Assembly: GCA_965214955.1 (NCBI GenBank)
Contig: CBDCCU010000003.1
Coordinates: forward strand, 1 to 64,000
Origin: Aliikangiella sp965214955
Lineage (GTDB): Bacteria; Pseudomonadota; Gammaproteobacteria; Enterobacterales; Kangiellaceae
Direction of reading: 5' to 3'
Length of the DNA stretch: 64,000 bases
The notes beneath the pieces are model-generated. The model was not told the DNA's origin. It did not search any database and saw nothing but the letters and a program-made list of their open reading frames with translations. Position numbers and translations under genes: made by a program. Shown piece by piece: positions 30,927 through 40,707 of the stretch. Every line of letters begins with the position of its first letter. The first letter of the stretch is position 1.

Positions 30927-33900
30927 ATGCCTTCTTCATTATTTAATTCATTAACCGTTAAGCCGAGTTATAGCCAGCACTTTCATCAAGTTTATGGAAG
31001 TGCTTTTGCTTTATCTATCGCCGAAATTGCCACAAAACACAATCAACTCGTAGTGGTATTGTTGCCCGAAGCTGCCAATATTTTTCCACTGCATGATGAA
31101 ATTAAATATTTTTTGGGCGAAAACACCGATATTCCCGTATTTACTCTGCCCGACTGGGAAACATTGCCTTATGACTATTTTTCTCCGCATCAAGACATTA
31201 TTTCTGAGCGCTTAAAAACCCTTTATCGCTTGCCACAAATGAATAAAGGGGTTTTGTTACTGCCTGTATCTTCGGCGTTGCAAAAACTCCCTTCGCGCCA
31301 ATTTATTGAGCAACATTGCCTACTTTTAAAAGTAAACGAACAAATTAATTTAGAATCGCTCAAACTTAACTTAACCGACAATGGCTATAACAAAGTGGCC
31401 AATGTGATGGAACATGGCGAGTTTGCGGTTAGAGGCTCAATTATCGACTTGTTTCCAATGGGCTCTAATAAACCTATTCGTATAGAGCTATTTGATGATG
31501 AAATTGACTCTCTGCGCTATTTTGATCCAGATACCCAGTTAACCACCGAAAAAATTGAGTCCATTAATTTATTACCTGCCAAAGAGTACCCCACCGATGA
31601 AAAAGCCATTGCTAGATTTAGGCAAAATTGGCGCAGTTTATTTGATACTAACTTAAAAGAGGTATCACTTTATCGTGATGTGAGTAATGGTATATTCCCT
31701 GCGGGCATTGAATACTATTTGCCCTTATTTTTTGATCAACTTGCAACCATTTTTGATTTTATTAACAAAGACAACGCATTACTGGTGTTTCAACAATCGA
31801 TTCAACCGTCAATGGACAAGTTTTGGAGCGAGCTAAACGAGCGTTATGAGCAATATCGTCACGATATAGAGCGCCCTATTGTATCGCCAACATCATTATA
31901 CTTAAGCACTGAAGCGCTTAATCAGCAGTTAAAGCCTTTACCTTCGGTTTATCTGCAAGCAAAATCAAAAGATAACAAACACTCTACCCCATTAGATTTT
32001 AAGCCCTGCCCAATTGTTTCTGTAGATCACAAAGCTTCTAATCCTATTGCTAAGCTACAAGCGCAAAATGAGCATTTTAATTCGATATTAATTTGCGCCG
32101 AATCAACTGGCCGTCAAGAGGTGCTAAGAGAGTTATTAGCCAAACAGAAAACATCGGTTAACTTAATTGATAATTGGCAAGCATTTACCCAGTTGCCTGA
32201 TCATAAAAACAATCAAATTTCATTAACCACTGCGCCACTAAGAAACGGCTTTAGTCATAATAACCAGTTAATTATTTGTGAAAGTGATCTGTTTGGAAAC
32301 CATGTTTTACAAACCAGACGCAAACAAAATAAAGCCTTATCACCTGATCAACTTATTCATAGTTTGGCCGAGCTTAAAGCGGGTGATCCTGTGGTTCATG
32401 TTGATCAAGGAGTAGGCAGATACCTTGGTTTGCAAAGCCTAGAGGCTGGCGGTATTACCAGTGAGTTTTTAACCTTAGAATATAACGGCGGTGATAAGCT
32501 TTATGTGCCAGTACAAAGTTTGCATTTAATTCATCGTTATTCGGGCAGTAATTCAGAAACCGCCCCTTGGCATAAATTGGGTAATGAATCGTGGAGCAAA
32601 GCCAAACAAAAAGCCATAGAAAAAGCTCGTGATACCGCCGCAGAATTACTCGACTTATACGCCAGACGCGCCGCTGAAAAAGGCGTAGCTCATAAACTTG
32701 ATGATTTAGATTATCAAAAATTTGCCAGTGAATTCGGCTTTGAAACAACCGATGATCAACAAACGGCAATAGAAGCGGTTATAAAAGATATGAAGTCTAG
32801 CCAGCCCATGGACAGGCTAATATGCGGTGATGTTGGCTTTGGCAAAACCGAAGTTGCCATGCGCGCTGCCTTTGTTGCTATTCAAAATGGTGCCCAAGTT
32901 GCCATGTTAGTGCCAACCACCCTTTTGGCTCAACAGCATGGTAATTCGTTTCAAGATCGCTTTTCTCAATGGCCGGTTAATATTGGGGTTTTATCTCGAT
33001 TTCAAACTAAGTCGGAGCAAAATGAAATTCTAGCGGGTTTAGAGTCAGGCACTATAGATATTATTATTGGTACTCATCGCTTGTTAACAGGCAGTCCAAA
33101 ATTTAAAAACTTAGGCTTAATGATGATCGACGAAGAGCATCGTTTTGGGGTGAGACAAAAAGAAATATTAAAATCTTACCGCGCTAAAGTAGATATTTTA
33201 ACCCTTACCGCAACCCCTATTCCGCGCACATTAAATATGTCGATGTCGGGAATGCGCGATTTATCTATTATTGCCACTCCGCCAGCCAAGCGGCTAGCCA
33301 TAAAAACCTTTGTGCGTAAGCATAATGCGCCACTCATTAAAGAAGCCATTCAACGAGAAGTAAGGCGCGGTGGACAGGTCTATTTTTTACATAATGCGGT
33401 CGATTCAATCGATAGAGTAGCCAAAGAAATTAATGAACTATTACCAGATTTAGAAGTAGCCGTAGCCCACGGGCAAATGCGTGAAAAACAGCTTGAACAA
33501 GTTATGCGCGACTTTTATCACCAAAAGTTTCACGTATTAGTCTGCACCACTATTATTGAAACAGGCATTGATGTGCCCACGGCCAATACCATTATTATGG
33601 ATAGAGCCGATAAACTGGGCTTAGCACAACTTCACCAACTTAGAGGGCGTGTGGGTCGTTCACATCATCAAGCTTATGCTTACTTATTAACCCCTCATCC
33701 AAAAACCATTACAAAGGATGCTAAAAAGCGCCTAGAAGCCATTGAAAACCTTGAAGATTTAGGGGCTGGATTTATATTAGCCACCCACGATTTAGAAATA
33801 CGCGGCGCAGGTGAGCTATTGGGTGATGAGCAAAGCGGACATATGCAAACCATTGGCTTTAGCTTATATATGGAATTGCTTGAACAAGCCGTAGAGTCGC

Positions 33901-34379
33901 TAAAAAGTGGTGAAACACCCTCGTTAAAAGAAAGCCAAGATAGCCAAACCGAAATAAACTTGGGTGAATCGAGCTTATTGCCCGACGATTATGTGCCCGA
34001 TGTAGGCATTCGTTTGTCATTATATAAGCGTATTGCTAATGCCAAGGATGAACTAGCGCTAAAACAACTACAAATTGAACTGATTGATCGCTTTGGTTTG
34101 TTGCCCGATGCGGCTAAATCGCTATTTAGTGCAACCGAGTTAAAGCTTAAACTCTCAACAATGGGCATTAAAAAGCTTGAGGCCAATCAGCATAACATTG
34201 CTATTGAGCTTGTGGCCGAGCCAAACATTAATACTGAAAAGCTTATACAGCTTATACAAACTAACCCTACAAAATATCGATTAGAACAAGGAACTGTGCT
34301 TAAAGTAACCAGTCCAAATCACAGTTTAGAAGAAAGAAAACAACAAGTTGATTCTTTGATTGAATTGATTCGCCTGTAG
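30927..34379 (+). CDS. mfd: Transcription-repair coupling factor Mfd
   Basis: A 1150-residue protein, nearly the length of E. coli Mfd (1148). It has the UvrB-homology N-terminus (LPDWETLPYDYFSPH), the RNA-polymerase interaction region (GDPVVHVDQGVGRYLGL), and helicase motifs: Walker A CGDVGFGKTEVAMRAA, the DEEH box MMIDEEHRFGV, TLTATPIPRTL, and the RecG-like TRG region (LHQLRGRVGRS). It removes stalled RNA polymerase at lesions and recruits UvrA. csiV starts nine bases downstream, the usual gammaproteobacterial neighbour order. Confidence 0.98.
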   Translation: MPSSLFNSLTVKPSYSQHFHQVYGSAFALSIAEIATKHNQLVVVLLPEAANIFPLHDEIKYFLGENTDIPVFTLPDWETLPYDYFSPHQDIISERLKTLYRLPQMNKGVLLLPVSSALQKLPSRQFIEQHCLLLKVNEQINLESLKLNLTDNGYNKVANVMEHGEFAVRGSIIDLFPMGSNKPIRIELFDDEIDSLRYFDPDTQLTTEKIESINLLPAKEYPTDEKAIARFRQNWRSLFDTNLKEVSLYRDVSNGIFPAGIEYYLPLFFDQLATIFDFINKDNALLVFQQSIQPSMDKFWSELNERYEQYRHDIERPIVSPTSLYLSTEALNQQLKPLPSVYLQAKSKDNKHSTPLDFKPCPIVSVDHKASNPIAKLQAQNEHFNSILICAESTGRQEVLRELLAKQKTSVNLIDNWQAFTQLPDHKNNQISLTTAPLRNGFSHNNQLIICESDLFGNHVLQTRRKQNKALSPDQLIHSLAELKAGDPVVHVDQGVGRYLGLQSLEAGGITSEFLTLEYNGGDKLYVPVQSLHLIHRYSGSNSETAPWHKLGNESWSKAKQKAIEKARDTAAELLDLYARRAAEKGVAHKLDDLDYQKFASEFGFETTDDQQTAIEAVIKDMKSSQPMDRLICGDVGFGKTEVAMRAAFVAIQNGAQVAMLVPTTLLAQQHGNSFQDRFSQWPVNIGVLSRFQTKSEQNEILAGLESGTIDIIIGTHRLLTGSPKFKNLGLMMIDEEHRFGVRQKEILKSYRAKVDILTLTATPIPRTLNMSMSGMRDLSIIATPPAKRLAIKTFVRKHNAPLIKEAIQREVRRGGQVYFLHNAVDSIDRVAKEINELLPDLEVAVAHGQMREKQLEQVMRDFYHQKFHVLVCTTIIETGIDVPTANTIIMDRADKLGLAQLHQLRGRVGRSHHQAYAYLLTPHPKTITKDAKKRLEAIENLEDLGAGFILATHDLEIRGAGELLGDEQSGHMQTIGFSLYMELLEQAVESLKSGETPSLKESQDSQTEINLGESSLLPDDYVPDVGIRLSLYKRIANAKDELALKQLQIELIDRFGLLPDAAKSLFSATELKLKLSTMGIKKLEANQHNIAIELVAEPNINTEKLIQLIQTNPTKYRLEQGTVLKVTSPNHSLEERKQQVDSLIELIRL

Positions 34380-34387
34380 AGGTTAGT

Positions 34388-35938
34388 ATGCCAATGTTAA
34401 CGAATAAATCACTAAAATGTATGACTGTAAAACTCACAAACCGAATAAATCAAATAAATAGCGTGCTAAAGCATAATAAGGCGAAAGCTCACTTAAACCT
34501 GACTGGCTTAAAGTGGATAAAAGGCTATAAATTATTCTCTGCTTTATTAAGTGCTTGTTTATTATTGAATATAAGCTCTGCGATCCAAGCGGCAGAAACC
34601 GATGATGCTAAATGGTATCAGGTTGAGATAATACTTTTTAAATCAACCATTGAAAAAAGGCTAGATAGTGAGTCGTGGAATGTTAAAGAGCCAATATCTA
34701 TTCCTCAAAACACCATTGACTTTTTGCAACCCTACATCATGTTGCCAGAAGAAAACCCACTGCCAGTAAAGCAAGAATTAAATAGTCATTTAACTGACTT
34801 ATCGCAAACCGATAAATTGACAGATAATCAAACGGCAGATACTGCTGCTCAAACCACTAATTTAGATCCAAATCAAAATAATCAGCAAGAATCGCCGCTA
34901 GCAGAGCCATTAGAAAATCAGTCTGCTGAGCTACAAGTTGAAGAAGAAACTCCCTATTCTTTATTAACAAAAGAGCAGCTAACCTTAAACAATGAAGCTT
35001 TAAGTTTACAACGACACCCAGAATATAAAGTGTTGACACATATTGGCTGGAGACAGCCTATTGTTTCTCGTAATGAAGCTCTGCCAATAAGAATTGCCGC
35101 AGGACAAGACTTTAGTCTCGAATACACTCATTCGGGTGAAAAAAGGCAATCAGTTTTTGAGGCAGAAGCTACTGAGCACAATAATTCTGAAAGTCAGCCT
35201 TTACTAGAGCCGTCATTATTAGATCAACCTTTATCAGAGCAACCTATATTAGAACAGTCTTTATTAGAAGCTAATGAGCAATCAAACAATAACCAAAACC
35301 AACTTAGCGAAATCAATTTAATCGACTTTGACAACCCGCCAAAATTAGAACAAATTGTACCTACCCTTTGGGTACCTGAGGTTGATGGCAATATTACAAT
35401 TTATGTTGGTAAGTATCTTCATGTAAAAACCAACTTATCGCTTCGTCGCCCCGACTTTGAAGAAGTTGAAGCCATTGATATTAACTTATTTGAAAATGAT
35501 TTAAGCTATCAAGAAGCAATAAAATCGGGCACTTCACTCAGTAATATAGATAAAGTTTTAGCAACAAATAGCGAAGCGTTTTCAATCACTAATCCTTTTG
35601 ATAATTCGGTAGATAAGCAAAGCAAAGATAGCGCTCTGGAGCAAAATAATTCATCTTCGTTAGATAGCTTAAATAATGTATTAAATACTAATAACGCACT
35701 AGCCACTAATAATGAAAACGCACAGTTTTCATGGGAAATTGGAGATGATTTCTTAAATAAAGCGTCGGAAAAAGTTTATATCCAAAAACTATTTAACTAC
35801 CCAATGCAACAATCTCGTCGTATGCGTAGTAAAGAGCTTCATTATTTTGATCATCCTCTATTTGGATTGTTAATAATGATCACACCTTATGAAAAAGAAA
35901 ATGAGTTTACAGAGCAATTAAACGCATTAAATAATTAG
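34388..35938 (+). CDS. CsiV-like secreted protein
   Basis: A 516-residue protein. A signal-type segment at about residues 52-69 (LFSALLSACLLLNISSAIQA) follows a long N-terminal extension, so the true start could be internal. The family start WYQVEIILFKSTIE lies just after the signal. Later come LWVPEVDGNITIYVGKYLHVK and, near the end, SRRMRSKELHYFDHPLFGLLIMITP, both typical of the CsiV family encoded after mfd. The middle is low-complexity, rich in Q, N, S, L and E (for example PLLEPSLLDQPLSEQPIL), much longer than usual. It is probably periplasmic. The described role in some species is in cell-envelope and competence or stress traits; here it is unproven. Confidence 0.75.
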   Translation: MPMLTNKSLKCMTVKLTNRINQINSVLKHNKAKAHLNLTGLKWIKGYKLFSALLSACLLLNISSAIQAAETDDAKWYQVEIILFKSTIEKRLDSESWNVKEPISIPQNTIDFLQPYIMLPEENPLPVKQELNSHLTDLSQTDKLTDNQTADTAAQTTNLDPNQNNQQESPLAEPLENQSAELQVEEETPYSLLTKEQLTLNNEALSLQRHPEYKVLTHIGWRQPIVSRNEALPIRIAAGQDFSLEYTHSGEKRQSVFEAEATEHNNSESQPLLEPSLLDQPLSEQPILEQSLLEANEQSNNNQNQLSEINLIDFDNPPKLEQIVPTLWVPEVDGNITIYVGKYLHVKTNLSLRRPDFEEVEAIDINLFENDLSYQEAIKSGTSLSNIDKVLATNSEAFSITNPFDNSVDKQSKDSALEQNNSSSLDSLNNVLNTNNALATNNENAQFSWEIGDDFLNKASEKVYIQKLFNYPMQQSRRMRSKELHYFDHPLFGLLIMITPYEKENEFTEQLNALNN

Positions 35939-35962
35939 TTTAAAAAGATCTACGGAGAAAAT

Positions 35963-37099
35963 ATGGCTAATCTTGTTGTGTTAGGTGCTGGTATGATCGG
36001 CAATGCAATGGCAATAGACCTAGCAAAAGATCACAAAGTTACCGCAATAGATATTAACAAACGAGCGCTTGAAGCAATTAGCAAAAATAATCCATCTATT
36101 GAAACTCAGGTTTATGATCTGAAAGAAAACAAAGACTACAGTCAAATTTTAGCACCATTTGATCTGGTTATTTGCGCAGTTCCTGGGTTTATGGGATTTG
36201 AGACATTAAAGCGAATTCTTTTAGCAAAGAAAAACGTAGTAGATATTTCATTTTTCCCAGAAAATTGTTTTGATCTTGATTATTTAGCCAAAAAAAATAA
36301 TGTTTTTGCCATAGCCGATTGTGGTGTTGCTCCGGGTATGTCTAACATAATTTTGGGGCATGTAGACAAAAAAATGGAAGTGAAAAACTTTGAGTGTTTA
36401 GTTGGAGGGTTACCCAATAAACGAGACTGGCCATTTAATTACAAGGCACCTTTTTCGCCGATAGATGTTATTGAAGAATATATTCGCCCTGCCCGCTTTG
36501 TTGAAAATGGTGAGCTTGTAACCCGCGCAGCATTATCTGATTGTGAGCTTATGGAGATCCAACGTGTTGGAACTTTAGAAGCTTTCAATACCGATGGTTT
36601 AAGAAGCTTAATTTACACCATGGATCATATTCCCAATATGAAAGAAAAAACCCTGCGCTACCCAGGACATGCTGAGTATATTAATGTATTGGCTAAATCT
36701 GGTTTTTTCTCTGAAAATGAACTAGAGATTGACGGTCATCCTTTTAAGCCAATTGATGTTACTGCACGAATACTGCAAGATAACTGGAAATTAAAAGCTA
36801 ACGACGAAGAATTTACCGTAGTTAGAATTACCATTGAAGGCGAACAAAGCGGAAAAGAAAGACGAATTATTTACCGTATGATCGACTATGGCGATAAAGA
36901 AAATAAAATCTCTTCAATGGCGCGAACAACGGGCTACACGGCAACCGCAATGGCTAATTATGTTCTTAAACACAAGCAAGAAAGTGGTGTTTTTGCCCCA
37001 GAAGCAATTGGCGCACAAGAAGGTGCTTATCAAATAATTTTAGACTATTTACAAGCTCGAAATGTTGACTACCGAATAGAAGAATTTACTTTAAACTAG
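35963..37099 (+). CDS. Lysine 6-dehydrogenase / saccharopine dehydrogenase-like reductase
   Basis: A 378-residue NAD(P)-dependent enzyme. The Rossmann motif VVLGAGMIGNAMA starts at residue 4. The family motif CGVAPGMSNIILG is near residue 120, and GGLPNKRDWPFNYKAPFSP follows. Length and motifs fit lysine 6-dehydrogenase (about 380), which oxidises the side-chain amine of lysine to the aminoadipate semialdehyde/piperideine-carboxylate pool. The ALDH7 gene 3.6 kb downstream would take the next step. Saccharopine dehydrogenase is the alternative. The ribosome site GGAG precedes the ATG. An EF-hand gene follows after 11 bases. Confidence 0.75.
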   Translation: MANLVVLGAGMIGNAMAIDLAKDHKVTAIDINKRALEAISKNNPSIETQVYDLKENKDYSQILAPFDLVICAVPGFMGFETLKRILLAKKNVVDISFFPENCFDLDYLAKKNNVFAIADCGVAPGMSNIILGHVDKKMEVKNFECLVGGLPNKRDWPFNYKAPFSPIDVIEEYIRPARFVENGELVTRAALSDCELMEIQRVGTLEAFNTDGLRSLIYTMDHIPNMKEKTLRYPGHAEYINVLAKSGFFSENELEIDGHPFKPIDVTARILQDNWKLKANDEEFTVVRITIEGEQSGKERRIIYRMIDYGDKENKISSMARTTGYTATAMANYVLKHKQESGVFAPEAIGAQEGAYQIILDYLQARNVDYRIEEFTLN

Positions 37100-37110
37100 G
37101 AATAACAACT

Positions 37111-37353
37111 ATGACACAACAACTATCTGCTGAAAAATTAAAAGATATTAAAGACAATTTCAGCTTTTTTGATCGCGATAATAATGGCGAAATTGATCAA
37201 GATGAATTTACTGAGTTGCTAAAGGTAATTTCTCCAAACTCAAAACCAGAACAAGCAAAAGAAGGTTTTAGCATTGTTGATGAAAACAACGATGGACACA
37301 TTGATTTTGAAGAATTTATTCAGTGGTGGCAAACTTGCTGGTGGGAATATTAG
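37111..37353 (+). CDS. Small EF-hand calcium-binding protein
   Basis: An 80-residue protein with two canonical EF-hand loops: DRDNNGEIDQDE (about residues 20-31) and DENNDGHIDFEE (about 55-66). Both have acidic residues at positions 1, 3 and 12 and Gly at 6, so calcium binding is expected. There is no signal peptide, so it is probably cytosolic. It is only 11 bases after the lysine dehydrogenase-like gene and likely shares its transcript, an unexpected pairing. A role as calcium sensor or buffer for that enzyme is speculative. Confidence 0.9.
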   Translation: MTQQLSAEKLKDIKDNFSFFDRDNNGEIDQDEFTELLKVISPNSKPEQAKEGFSIVDENNDGHIDFEEFIQWWQTCWWEY

Positions 37354-37698
37354 TTCATTATTTAGCTAACTGTGATTATTCACAATATTTTTATTATATC
37401 AATCTCCGCTCTCCTTCAAGATGTATAAGTTTTAGGGCTAAATCTGAAGCAAACATCTTGAAGTAGAACTAGTATATTTTACCTTATTAGCTTCTAAGTT
37501 AATGCTAGTTCTGCTCTACATACCTATTTAATGCCTTTGTGTTTATTAGAAATTTAAGCTATTTTCCTTTTTATCTAATGTAAAATTTCATTCTAGCTAA
37601 ACTTTATTAGCGCATCATTCAAATTGACAATTTTTCAACTCTGGTATTTACTGTAGTTGGGTGTTTTAAACAAGCAAGCAACTAAATTAGAGGTTAGC
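37354..37698. other. Intergenic region with dispersed repeat copy
   Basis: No gene. CTTGAAGTAGAACTAGTATA (37457-37476) resembles repeats at 40380 and 51678. AGTAGAACTAG (37462-37472) is also an imperfect inverted partner of CTAGTTCTGCT (37505-37515). The promoter of the downstream chemoreceptor gene must lie in the right part. Confidence 0.6.
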
Positions 37699-39672
37699 AT
37701 GAAAATAAATAGTAAAATAAAAGTCTTTGGTGGTTTTTTACTGATCACATCAATACTTTTAATTAATGCTGTAATGACGTTTTCAGCACTTCCAAAGCTT
37801 GAAAAAAGCTCAATAAAAGAGCTAAATCTAAGCATCAACAATTCAGCCAACCAATTAAAAACCGACTTAGCCAATGCAGAAGCAATTACCAAAGCACTAG
37901 CTAAACTATCTCAGCAAAACATTAATAATGGCTCCCTCAACCTTGAAGGGTTAGCAATAATTTTAAACGATTTTAACAATGCAGCCATTGTTGGTGGCGG
38001 CATTTGGCCTGAACCCTTTCAATTATCGAGTGATAAAGAAAGAAGCTCAATTTTTTGGGCTCGAAATTCATCAGGAAGCTTTGATCTTTTAGATGATTTT
38101 AACCTTGCTAATGGCAACGGCTATCACAATGAAAGCTGGTATCTTGTTGGAAGAAACCTAAAGGCTGGTGAATGCGGTTGGTCATCAGCCTACCTTGATA
38201 CAGCATCAAACAGACCAATGGTAACTTGTACAGTAAGAATTGATAAAGCAGGACAGTTTTGGGGAGTTGCCACGGTTGATGTGGTTTTAACCAATATAGA
38301 TACGATTTTAAAACAACAAAATGATATCTCTGGCGGGTTTACTTTTTTAGTTGACCAAGATAATCAAGTTATTTCTTTTCCCGATATTCGTCAACAAAAC
38401 TTTAATTTAATGAGCCTTAGCCAACTCTCAAATAGCGACACATCTCTAGCAACTCTGGTAAAAGCAATACAAAATGGAGAACAAGCCGAGCTTCCCGCAG
38501 AAGTTATTGGCGATGAAGAATCTTTACTCGTATTAAACAAGCTTCAAGAACAAAACTGGACAATTGGTGTTGTGTTATCAAAAAGCAAAGCCTTAGCCAC
38601 ACTGCGCTTTGTACAATTTAGTTTATACGCAACATTAATTCCTCTTATTATTATTTTTGTACTGGCTATTTATGTATTTGGCAACCAAATTTTAAAATCG
38701 GTTAATCAAACAACACAGCTAATCAATCATTTAGTTACCGATAAGTCTCAACAGAAACTTAAAGTCACAAGAAAAGATGAAATTGGATCGCTTCAAGTTG
38801 CCGTTAATGACTATGGCGATTATTTACAAAGCATTTTAATGAATGTTTCAAACGAAGCTGAAAGCGTCAAAAATAATGCCTCTAATTTGCTTATCTTAAG
38901 CCTTACGTTGAATGAGCGAGCAGAAGAGCAAAATCAAGAAAATATTACTCTAGCAACAGCCATTCATGAAATGGCTGCTAGTGCCGATGAAGTTTCATCA
39001 AATACCAAAAATGCCGCTGAAACGGCTGAGCAATCAGTGAAAATGGTTTCTTCGGGAGAAGAAAGTGTTGATGAAGTTACCAGTACCATTACCCAATTAG
39101 CTAAATCATTAAATAACGCTAACGATATCATTAAGTCTCTTGAAAGTGACTCTCAACAAGTGGGCAATGTGCTTACCGTTATTAAAAATATTTCAGAACA
39201 AACTAATCTTTTGGCGTTAAATGCCGCCATTGAAGCTGCTCGTGCTGGCGATCAAGGTAGAGGGTTTGCCGTTGTTGCCGATGAAGTACGCTCATTAGCA
39301 ATGAAAACTCAAGAGTCCGCTGCAGAAATTGAAACGATGATCTGTCAATTACAACAAGCTGCTAGAAATTCGGTAGAGGTAATAGAACAGTGCGGCCATC
39401 TCTCTGAAAATTCGGTTAACAATACCGAAAAAGTAAAACAGCGTTTTTCGACAATTTATCAATCCTTTGATGATATTAAAAATAAAACATTTCTTATTGC
39501 TGAAACATCTACAGAGCAAGCAAGAGTAACGACTGATATTAATCAATTAGCAGAGCGCATAAAGCAAATTTCTGAGCTAAACGCTGAAGATTCAAGAAAA
39601 CTTCAAGCGTTAAGCGTTGAGTCTAGCGAACAAGCAAATCGACTGTATGATATAAGTCGTCACTCAGATTAA
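37699..39672 (+). CDS. Methyl-accepting chemotaxis protein with dCache-type sensor
   Basis: The start at 37699 has GAGG eight bases upstream; a longer frame adds 14 residues. The 657-residue protein has TM1 (residues 8-28), a periplasmic sensor with dCache features (IVGGGIWPEPF, DRPMV-like region and WGVATVDVVL), and TM2 at about 310-332. A short HAMP-like linker and a signalling domain follow, with the tip QTNLLALNAAIEAARAGDQG. dCache receptors usually bind small ligands such as amino acids. Its place between amino-acid catabolic genes makes lysine or another amino acid a reasonable guess. No C-terminal CheR-binding pentapeptide is seen. Confidence 0.92.
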   Translation: MKINSKIKVFGGFLLITSILLINAVMTFSALPKLEKSSIKELNLSINNSANQLKTDLANAEAITKALAKLSQQNINNGSLNLEGLAIILNDFNNAAIVGGGIWPEPFQLSSDKERSSIFWARNSSGSFDLLDDFNLANGNGYHNESWYLVGRNLKAGECGWSSAYLDTASNRPMVTCTVRIDKAGQFWGVATVDVVLTNIDTILKQQNDISGGFTFLVDQDNQVISFPDIRQQNFNLMSLSQLSNSDTSLATLVKAIQNGEQAELPAEVIGDEESLLVLNKLQEQNWTIGVVLSKSKALATLRFVQFSLYATLIPLIIIFVLAIYVFGNQILKSVNQTTQLINHLVTDKSQQKLKVTRKDEIGSLQVAVNDYGDYLQSILMNVSNEAESVKNNASNLLILSLTLNERAEEQNQENITLATAIHEMAASADEVSSNTKNAAETAEQSVKMVSSGEESVDEVTSTITQLAKSLNNANDIIKSLESDSQQVGNVLTVIKNISEQTNLLALNAAIEAARAGDQGRGFAVVADEVRSLAMKTQESAAEIETMICQLQQAARNSVEVIEQCGHLSENSVNNTEKVKQRFSTIYQSFDDIKNKTFLIAETSTEQARVTTDINQLAERIKQISELNAEDSRKLQALSVESSEQANRLYDISRHSD

Positions 39673-39704
39673 ATAACATTCACATTAAATAAAGATTTGA
39701 TTAT

Positions 39705-40169
39705 TTATAAATTTGTGTTTTTCCAGAGTTTTTCATCGGAGTGAATTTGATACAATGCCTCTGCTTTAGAAATTAGCTCTTTTACTATATCTGTTTGTGT
39801 TGCTATGTTATCACCAGTAATTTTTCCTTCGGCTATCGCATCTTCAATTTGAGCCGCTTTTAGCTGCCAGTTCATTGAAAAATATTTGAGTGCTTCGCGC
39901 GCATTGGGTGCTACTTCGGCTTTTGACAAGTCGGTTGCTAAATCACCTGCAATTACCCAATAGTCTTCTTTTTTAACGGATGAATTTACATACCACAAGC
40001 CAACAAGTGGTGGTAAACATCGAGTTTTAGTATTGTCTATACCTTTAACTTGAATGCCTTGTGAGCCACAAAATTTTTGTACTTTTACAAATTCTTCTTG
40101 GTGCCAGCGTTTAATTTTTTCTTCAATTTGTTCAGGTGTTTCCATTACTTCTTGAACCTGTTCATTCAT
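39705..40169 (-). CDS. DUF4826-like cytosolic protein
   Basis: A 154-residue protein resembling the DUF4826 family: RWHQEEFVKVQKFCGSQGI, then CLPPLVGLWYVNS and DYWVIAGDLATDL. It is found mainly in marine gammaproteobacteria and has no known function. It has no signal or membrane segment. GAGAG precedes the start. It is convergent with the chemoreceptor gene, with 32 bases between them. Confidence 0.75.
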   Translation of the reverse strand: MNEQVQEVMETPEQIEEKIKRWHQEEFVKVQKFCGSQGIQVKGIDNTKTRCLPPLVGLWYVNSSVKKEDYWVIAGDLATDLSKAEVAPNAREALKYFSMNWQLKAAQIEDAIAEGKITGDNIATQTDIVKELISKAEALYQIHSDEKLWKNTNL

Positions 40170-40707
40170 TTTAAACTCTCTCTAGAATTAATTTTTTAAA
40201 ATTTTATCTAACAACTTAATTTTTTCAGGCGCATAAACTAGATGATCTAAACCTTTAGTTCAAGCAGTTTAATGAGTAAATTGTAACGAAACTCGATATT
40301 CCCCTTCTACTTTAAAAGATAGCAAGTGCAGCTTAGTAGAGACAATTGATGAAAGATTAGTAAACACTAAAACAAGCTTCTTGAAGAAGAACGGGTATAA
40401 TAGCACTGGTCTGATCTGGATTTTGATTTAATTAAACACTTTAAATAACAACAAGTTACCTAATTACTTAATATCAATATCAAGGATTTAGCTAGCTATT
40501 CTAAGTCTTCAATGGTATCTTTGCGCCAATTTTTTTGATGTCGATCAACAGGCTGGTTAAAGATTAAACAATCTTAACTTTAACTAAGATCCTGACCTTC
40601 ATCAAAATATCTATTAAATATTTGTATAAACTATGCGCACTTTTTTGTGTGTCTATGCTTAATAAGTTAATCGCTAACAGCGGCAAGCTTTGTAACAGAG
40701 GAACTCA
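40170..40707. other. Long intergenic region before the ALDH7 gene
   Basis: No gene is seen. It contains a dispersed-repeat copy, CTTGAAGAAGAACGGGTATAA without its last base at 40380-40399. The rightward promoter of the ALDH7 gene should lie near 40600-40690, but no clear -35/-10 pair stands out. An unannotated small RNA cannot be excluded. Confidence 0.5.
40380..40400 (+). repeat. Dispersed intergenic repeat copy
   Basis: The motif AGAAGAACGGGTATAA and its 5' extension CTTGA recur at 37457-37476 (diverged) and, inverted, at 51678-51699. All copies are intergenic. Confidence 0.6.
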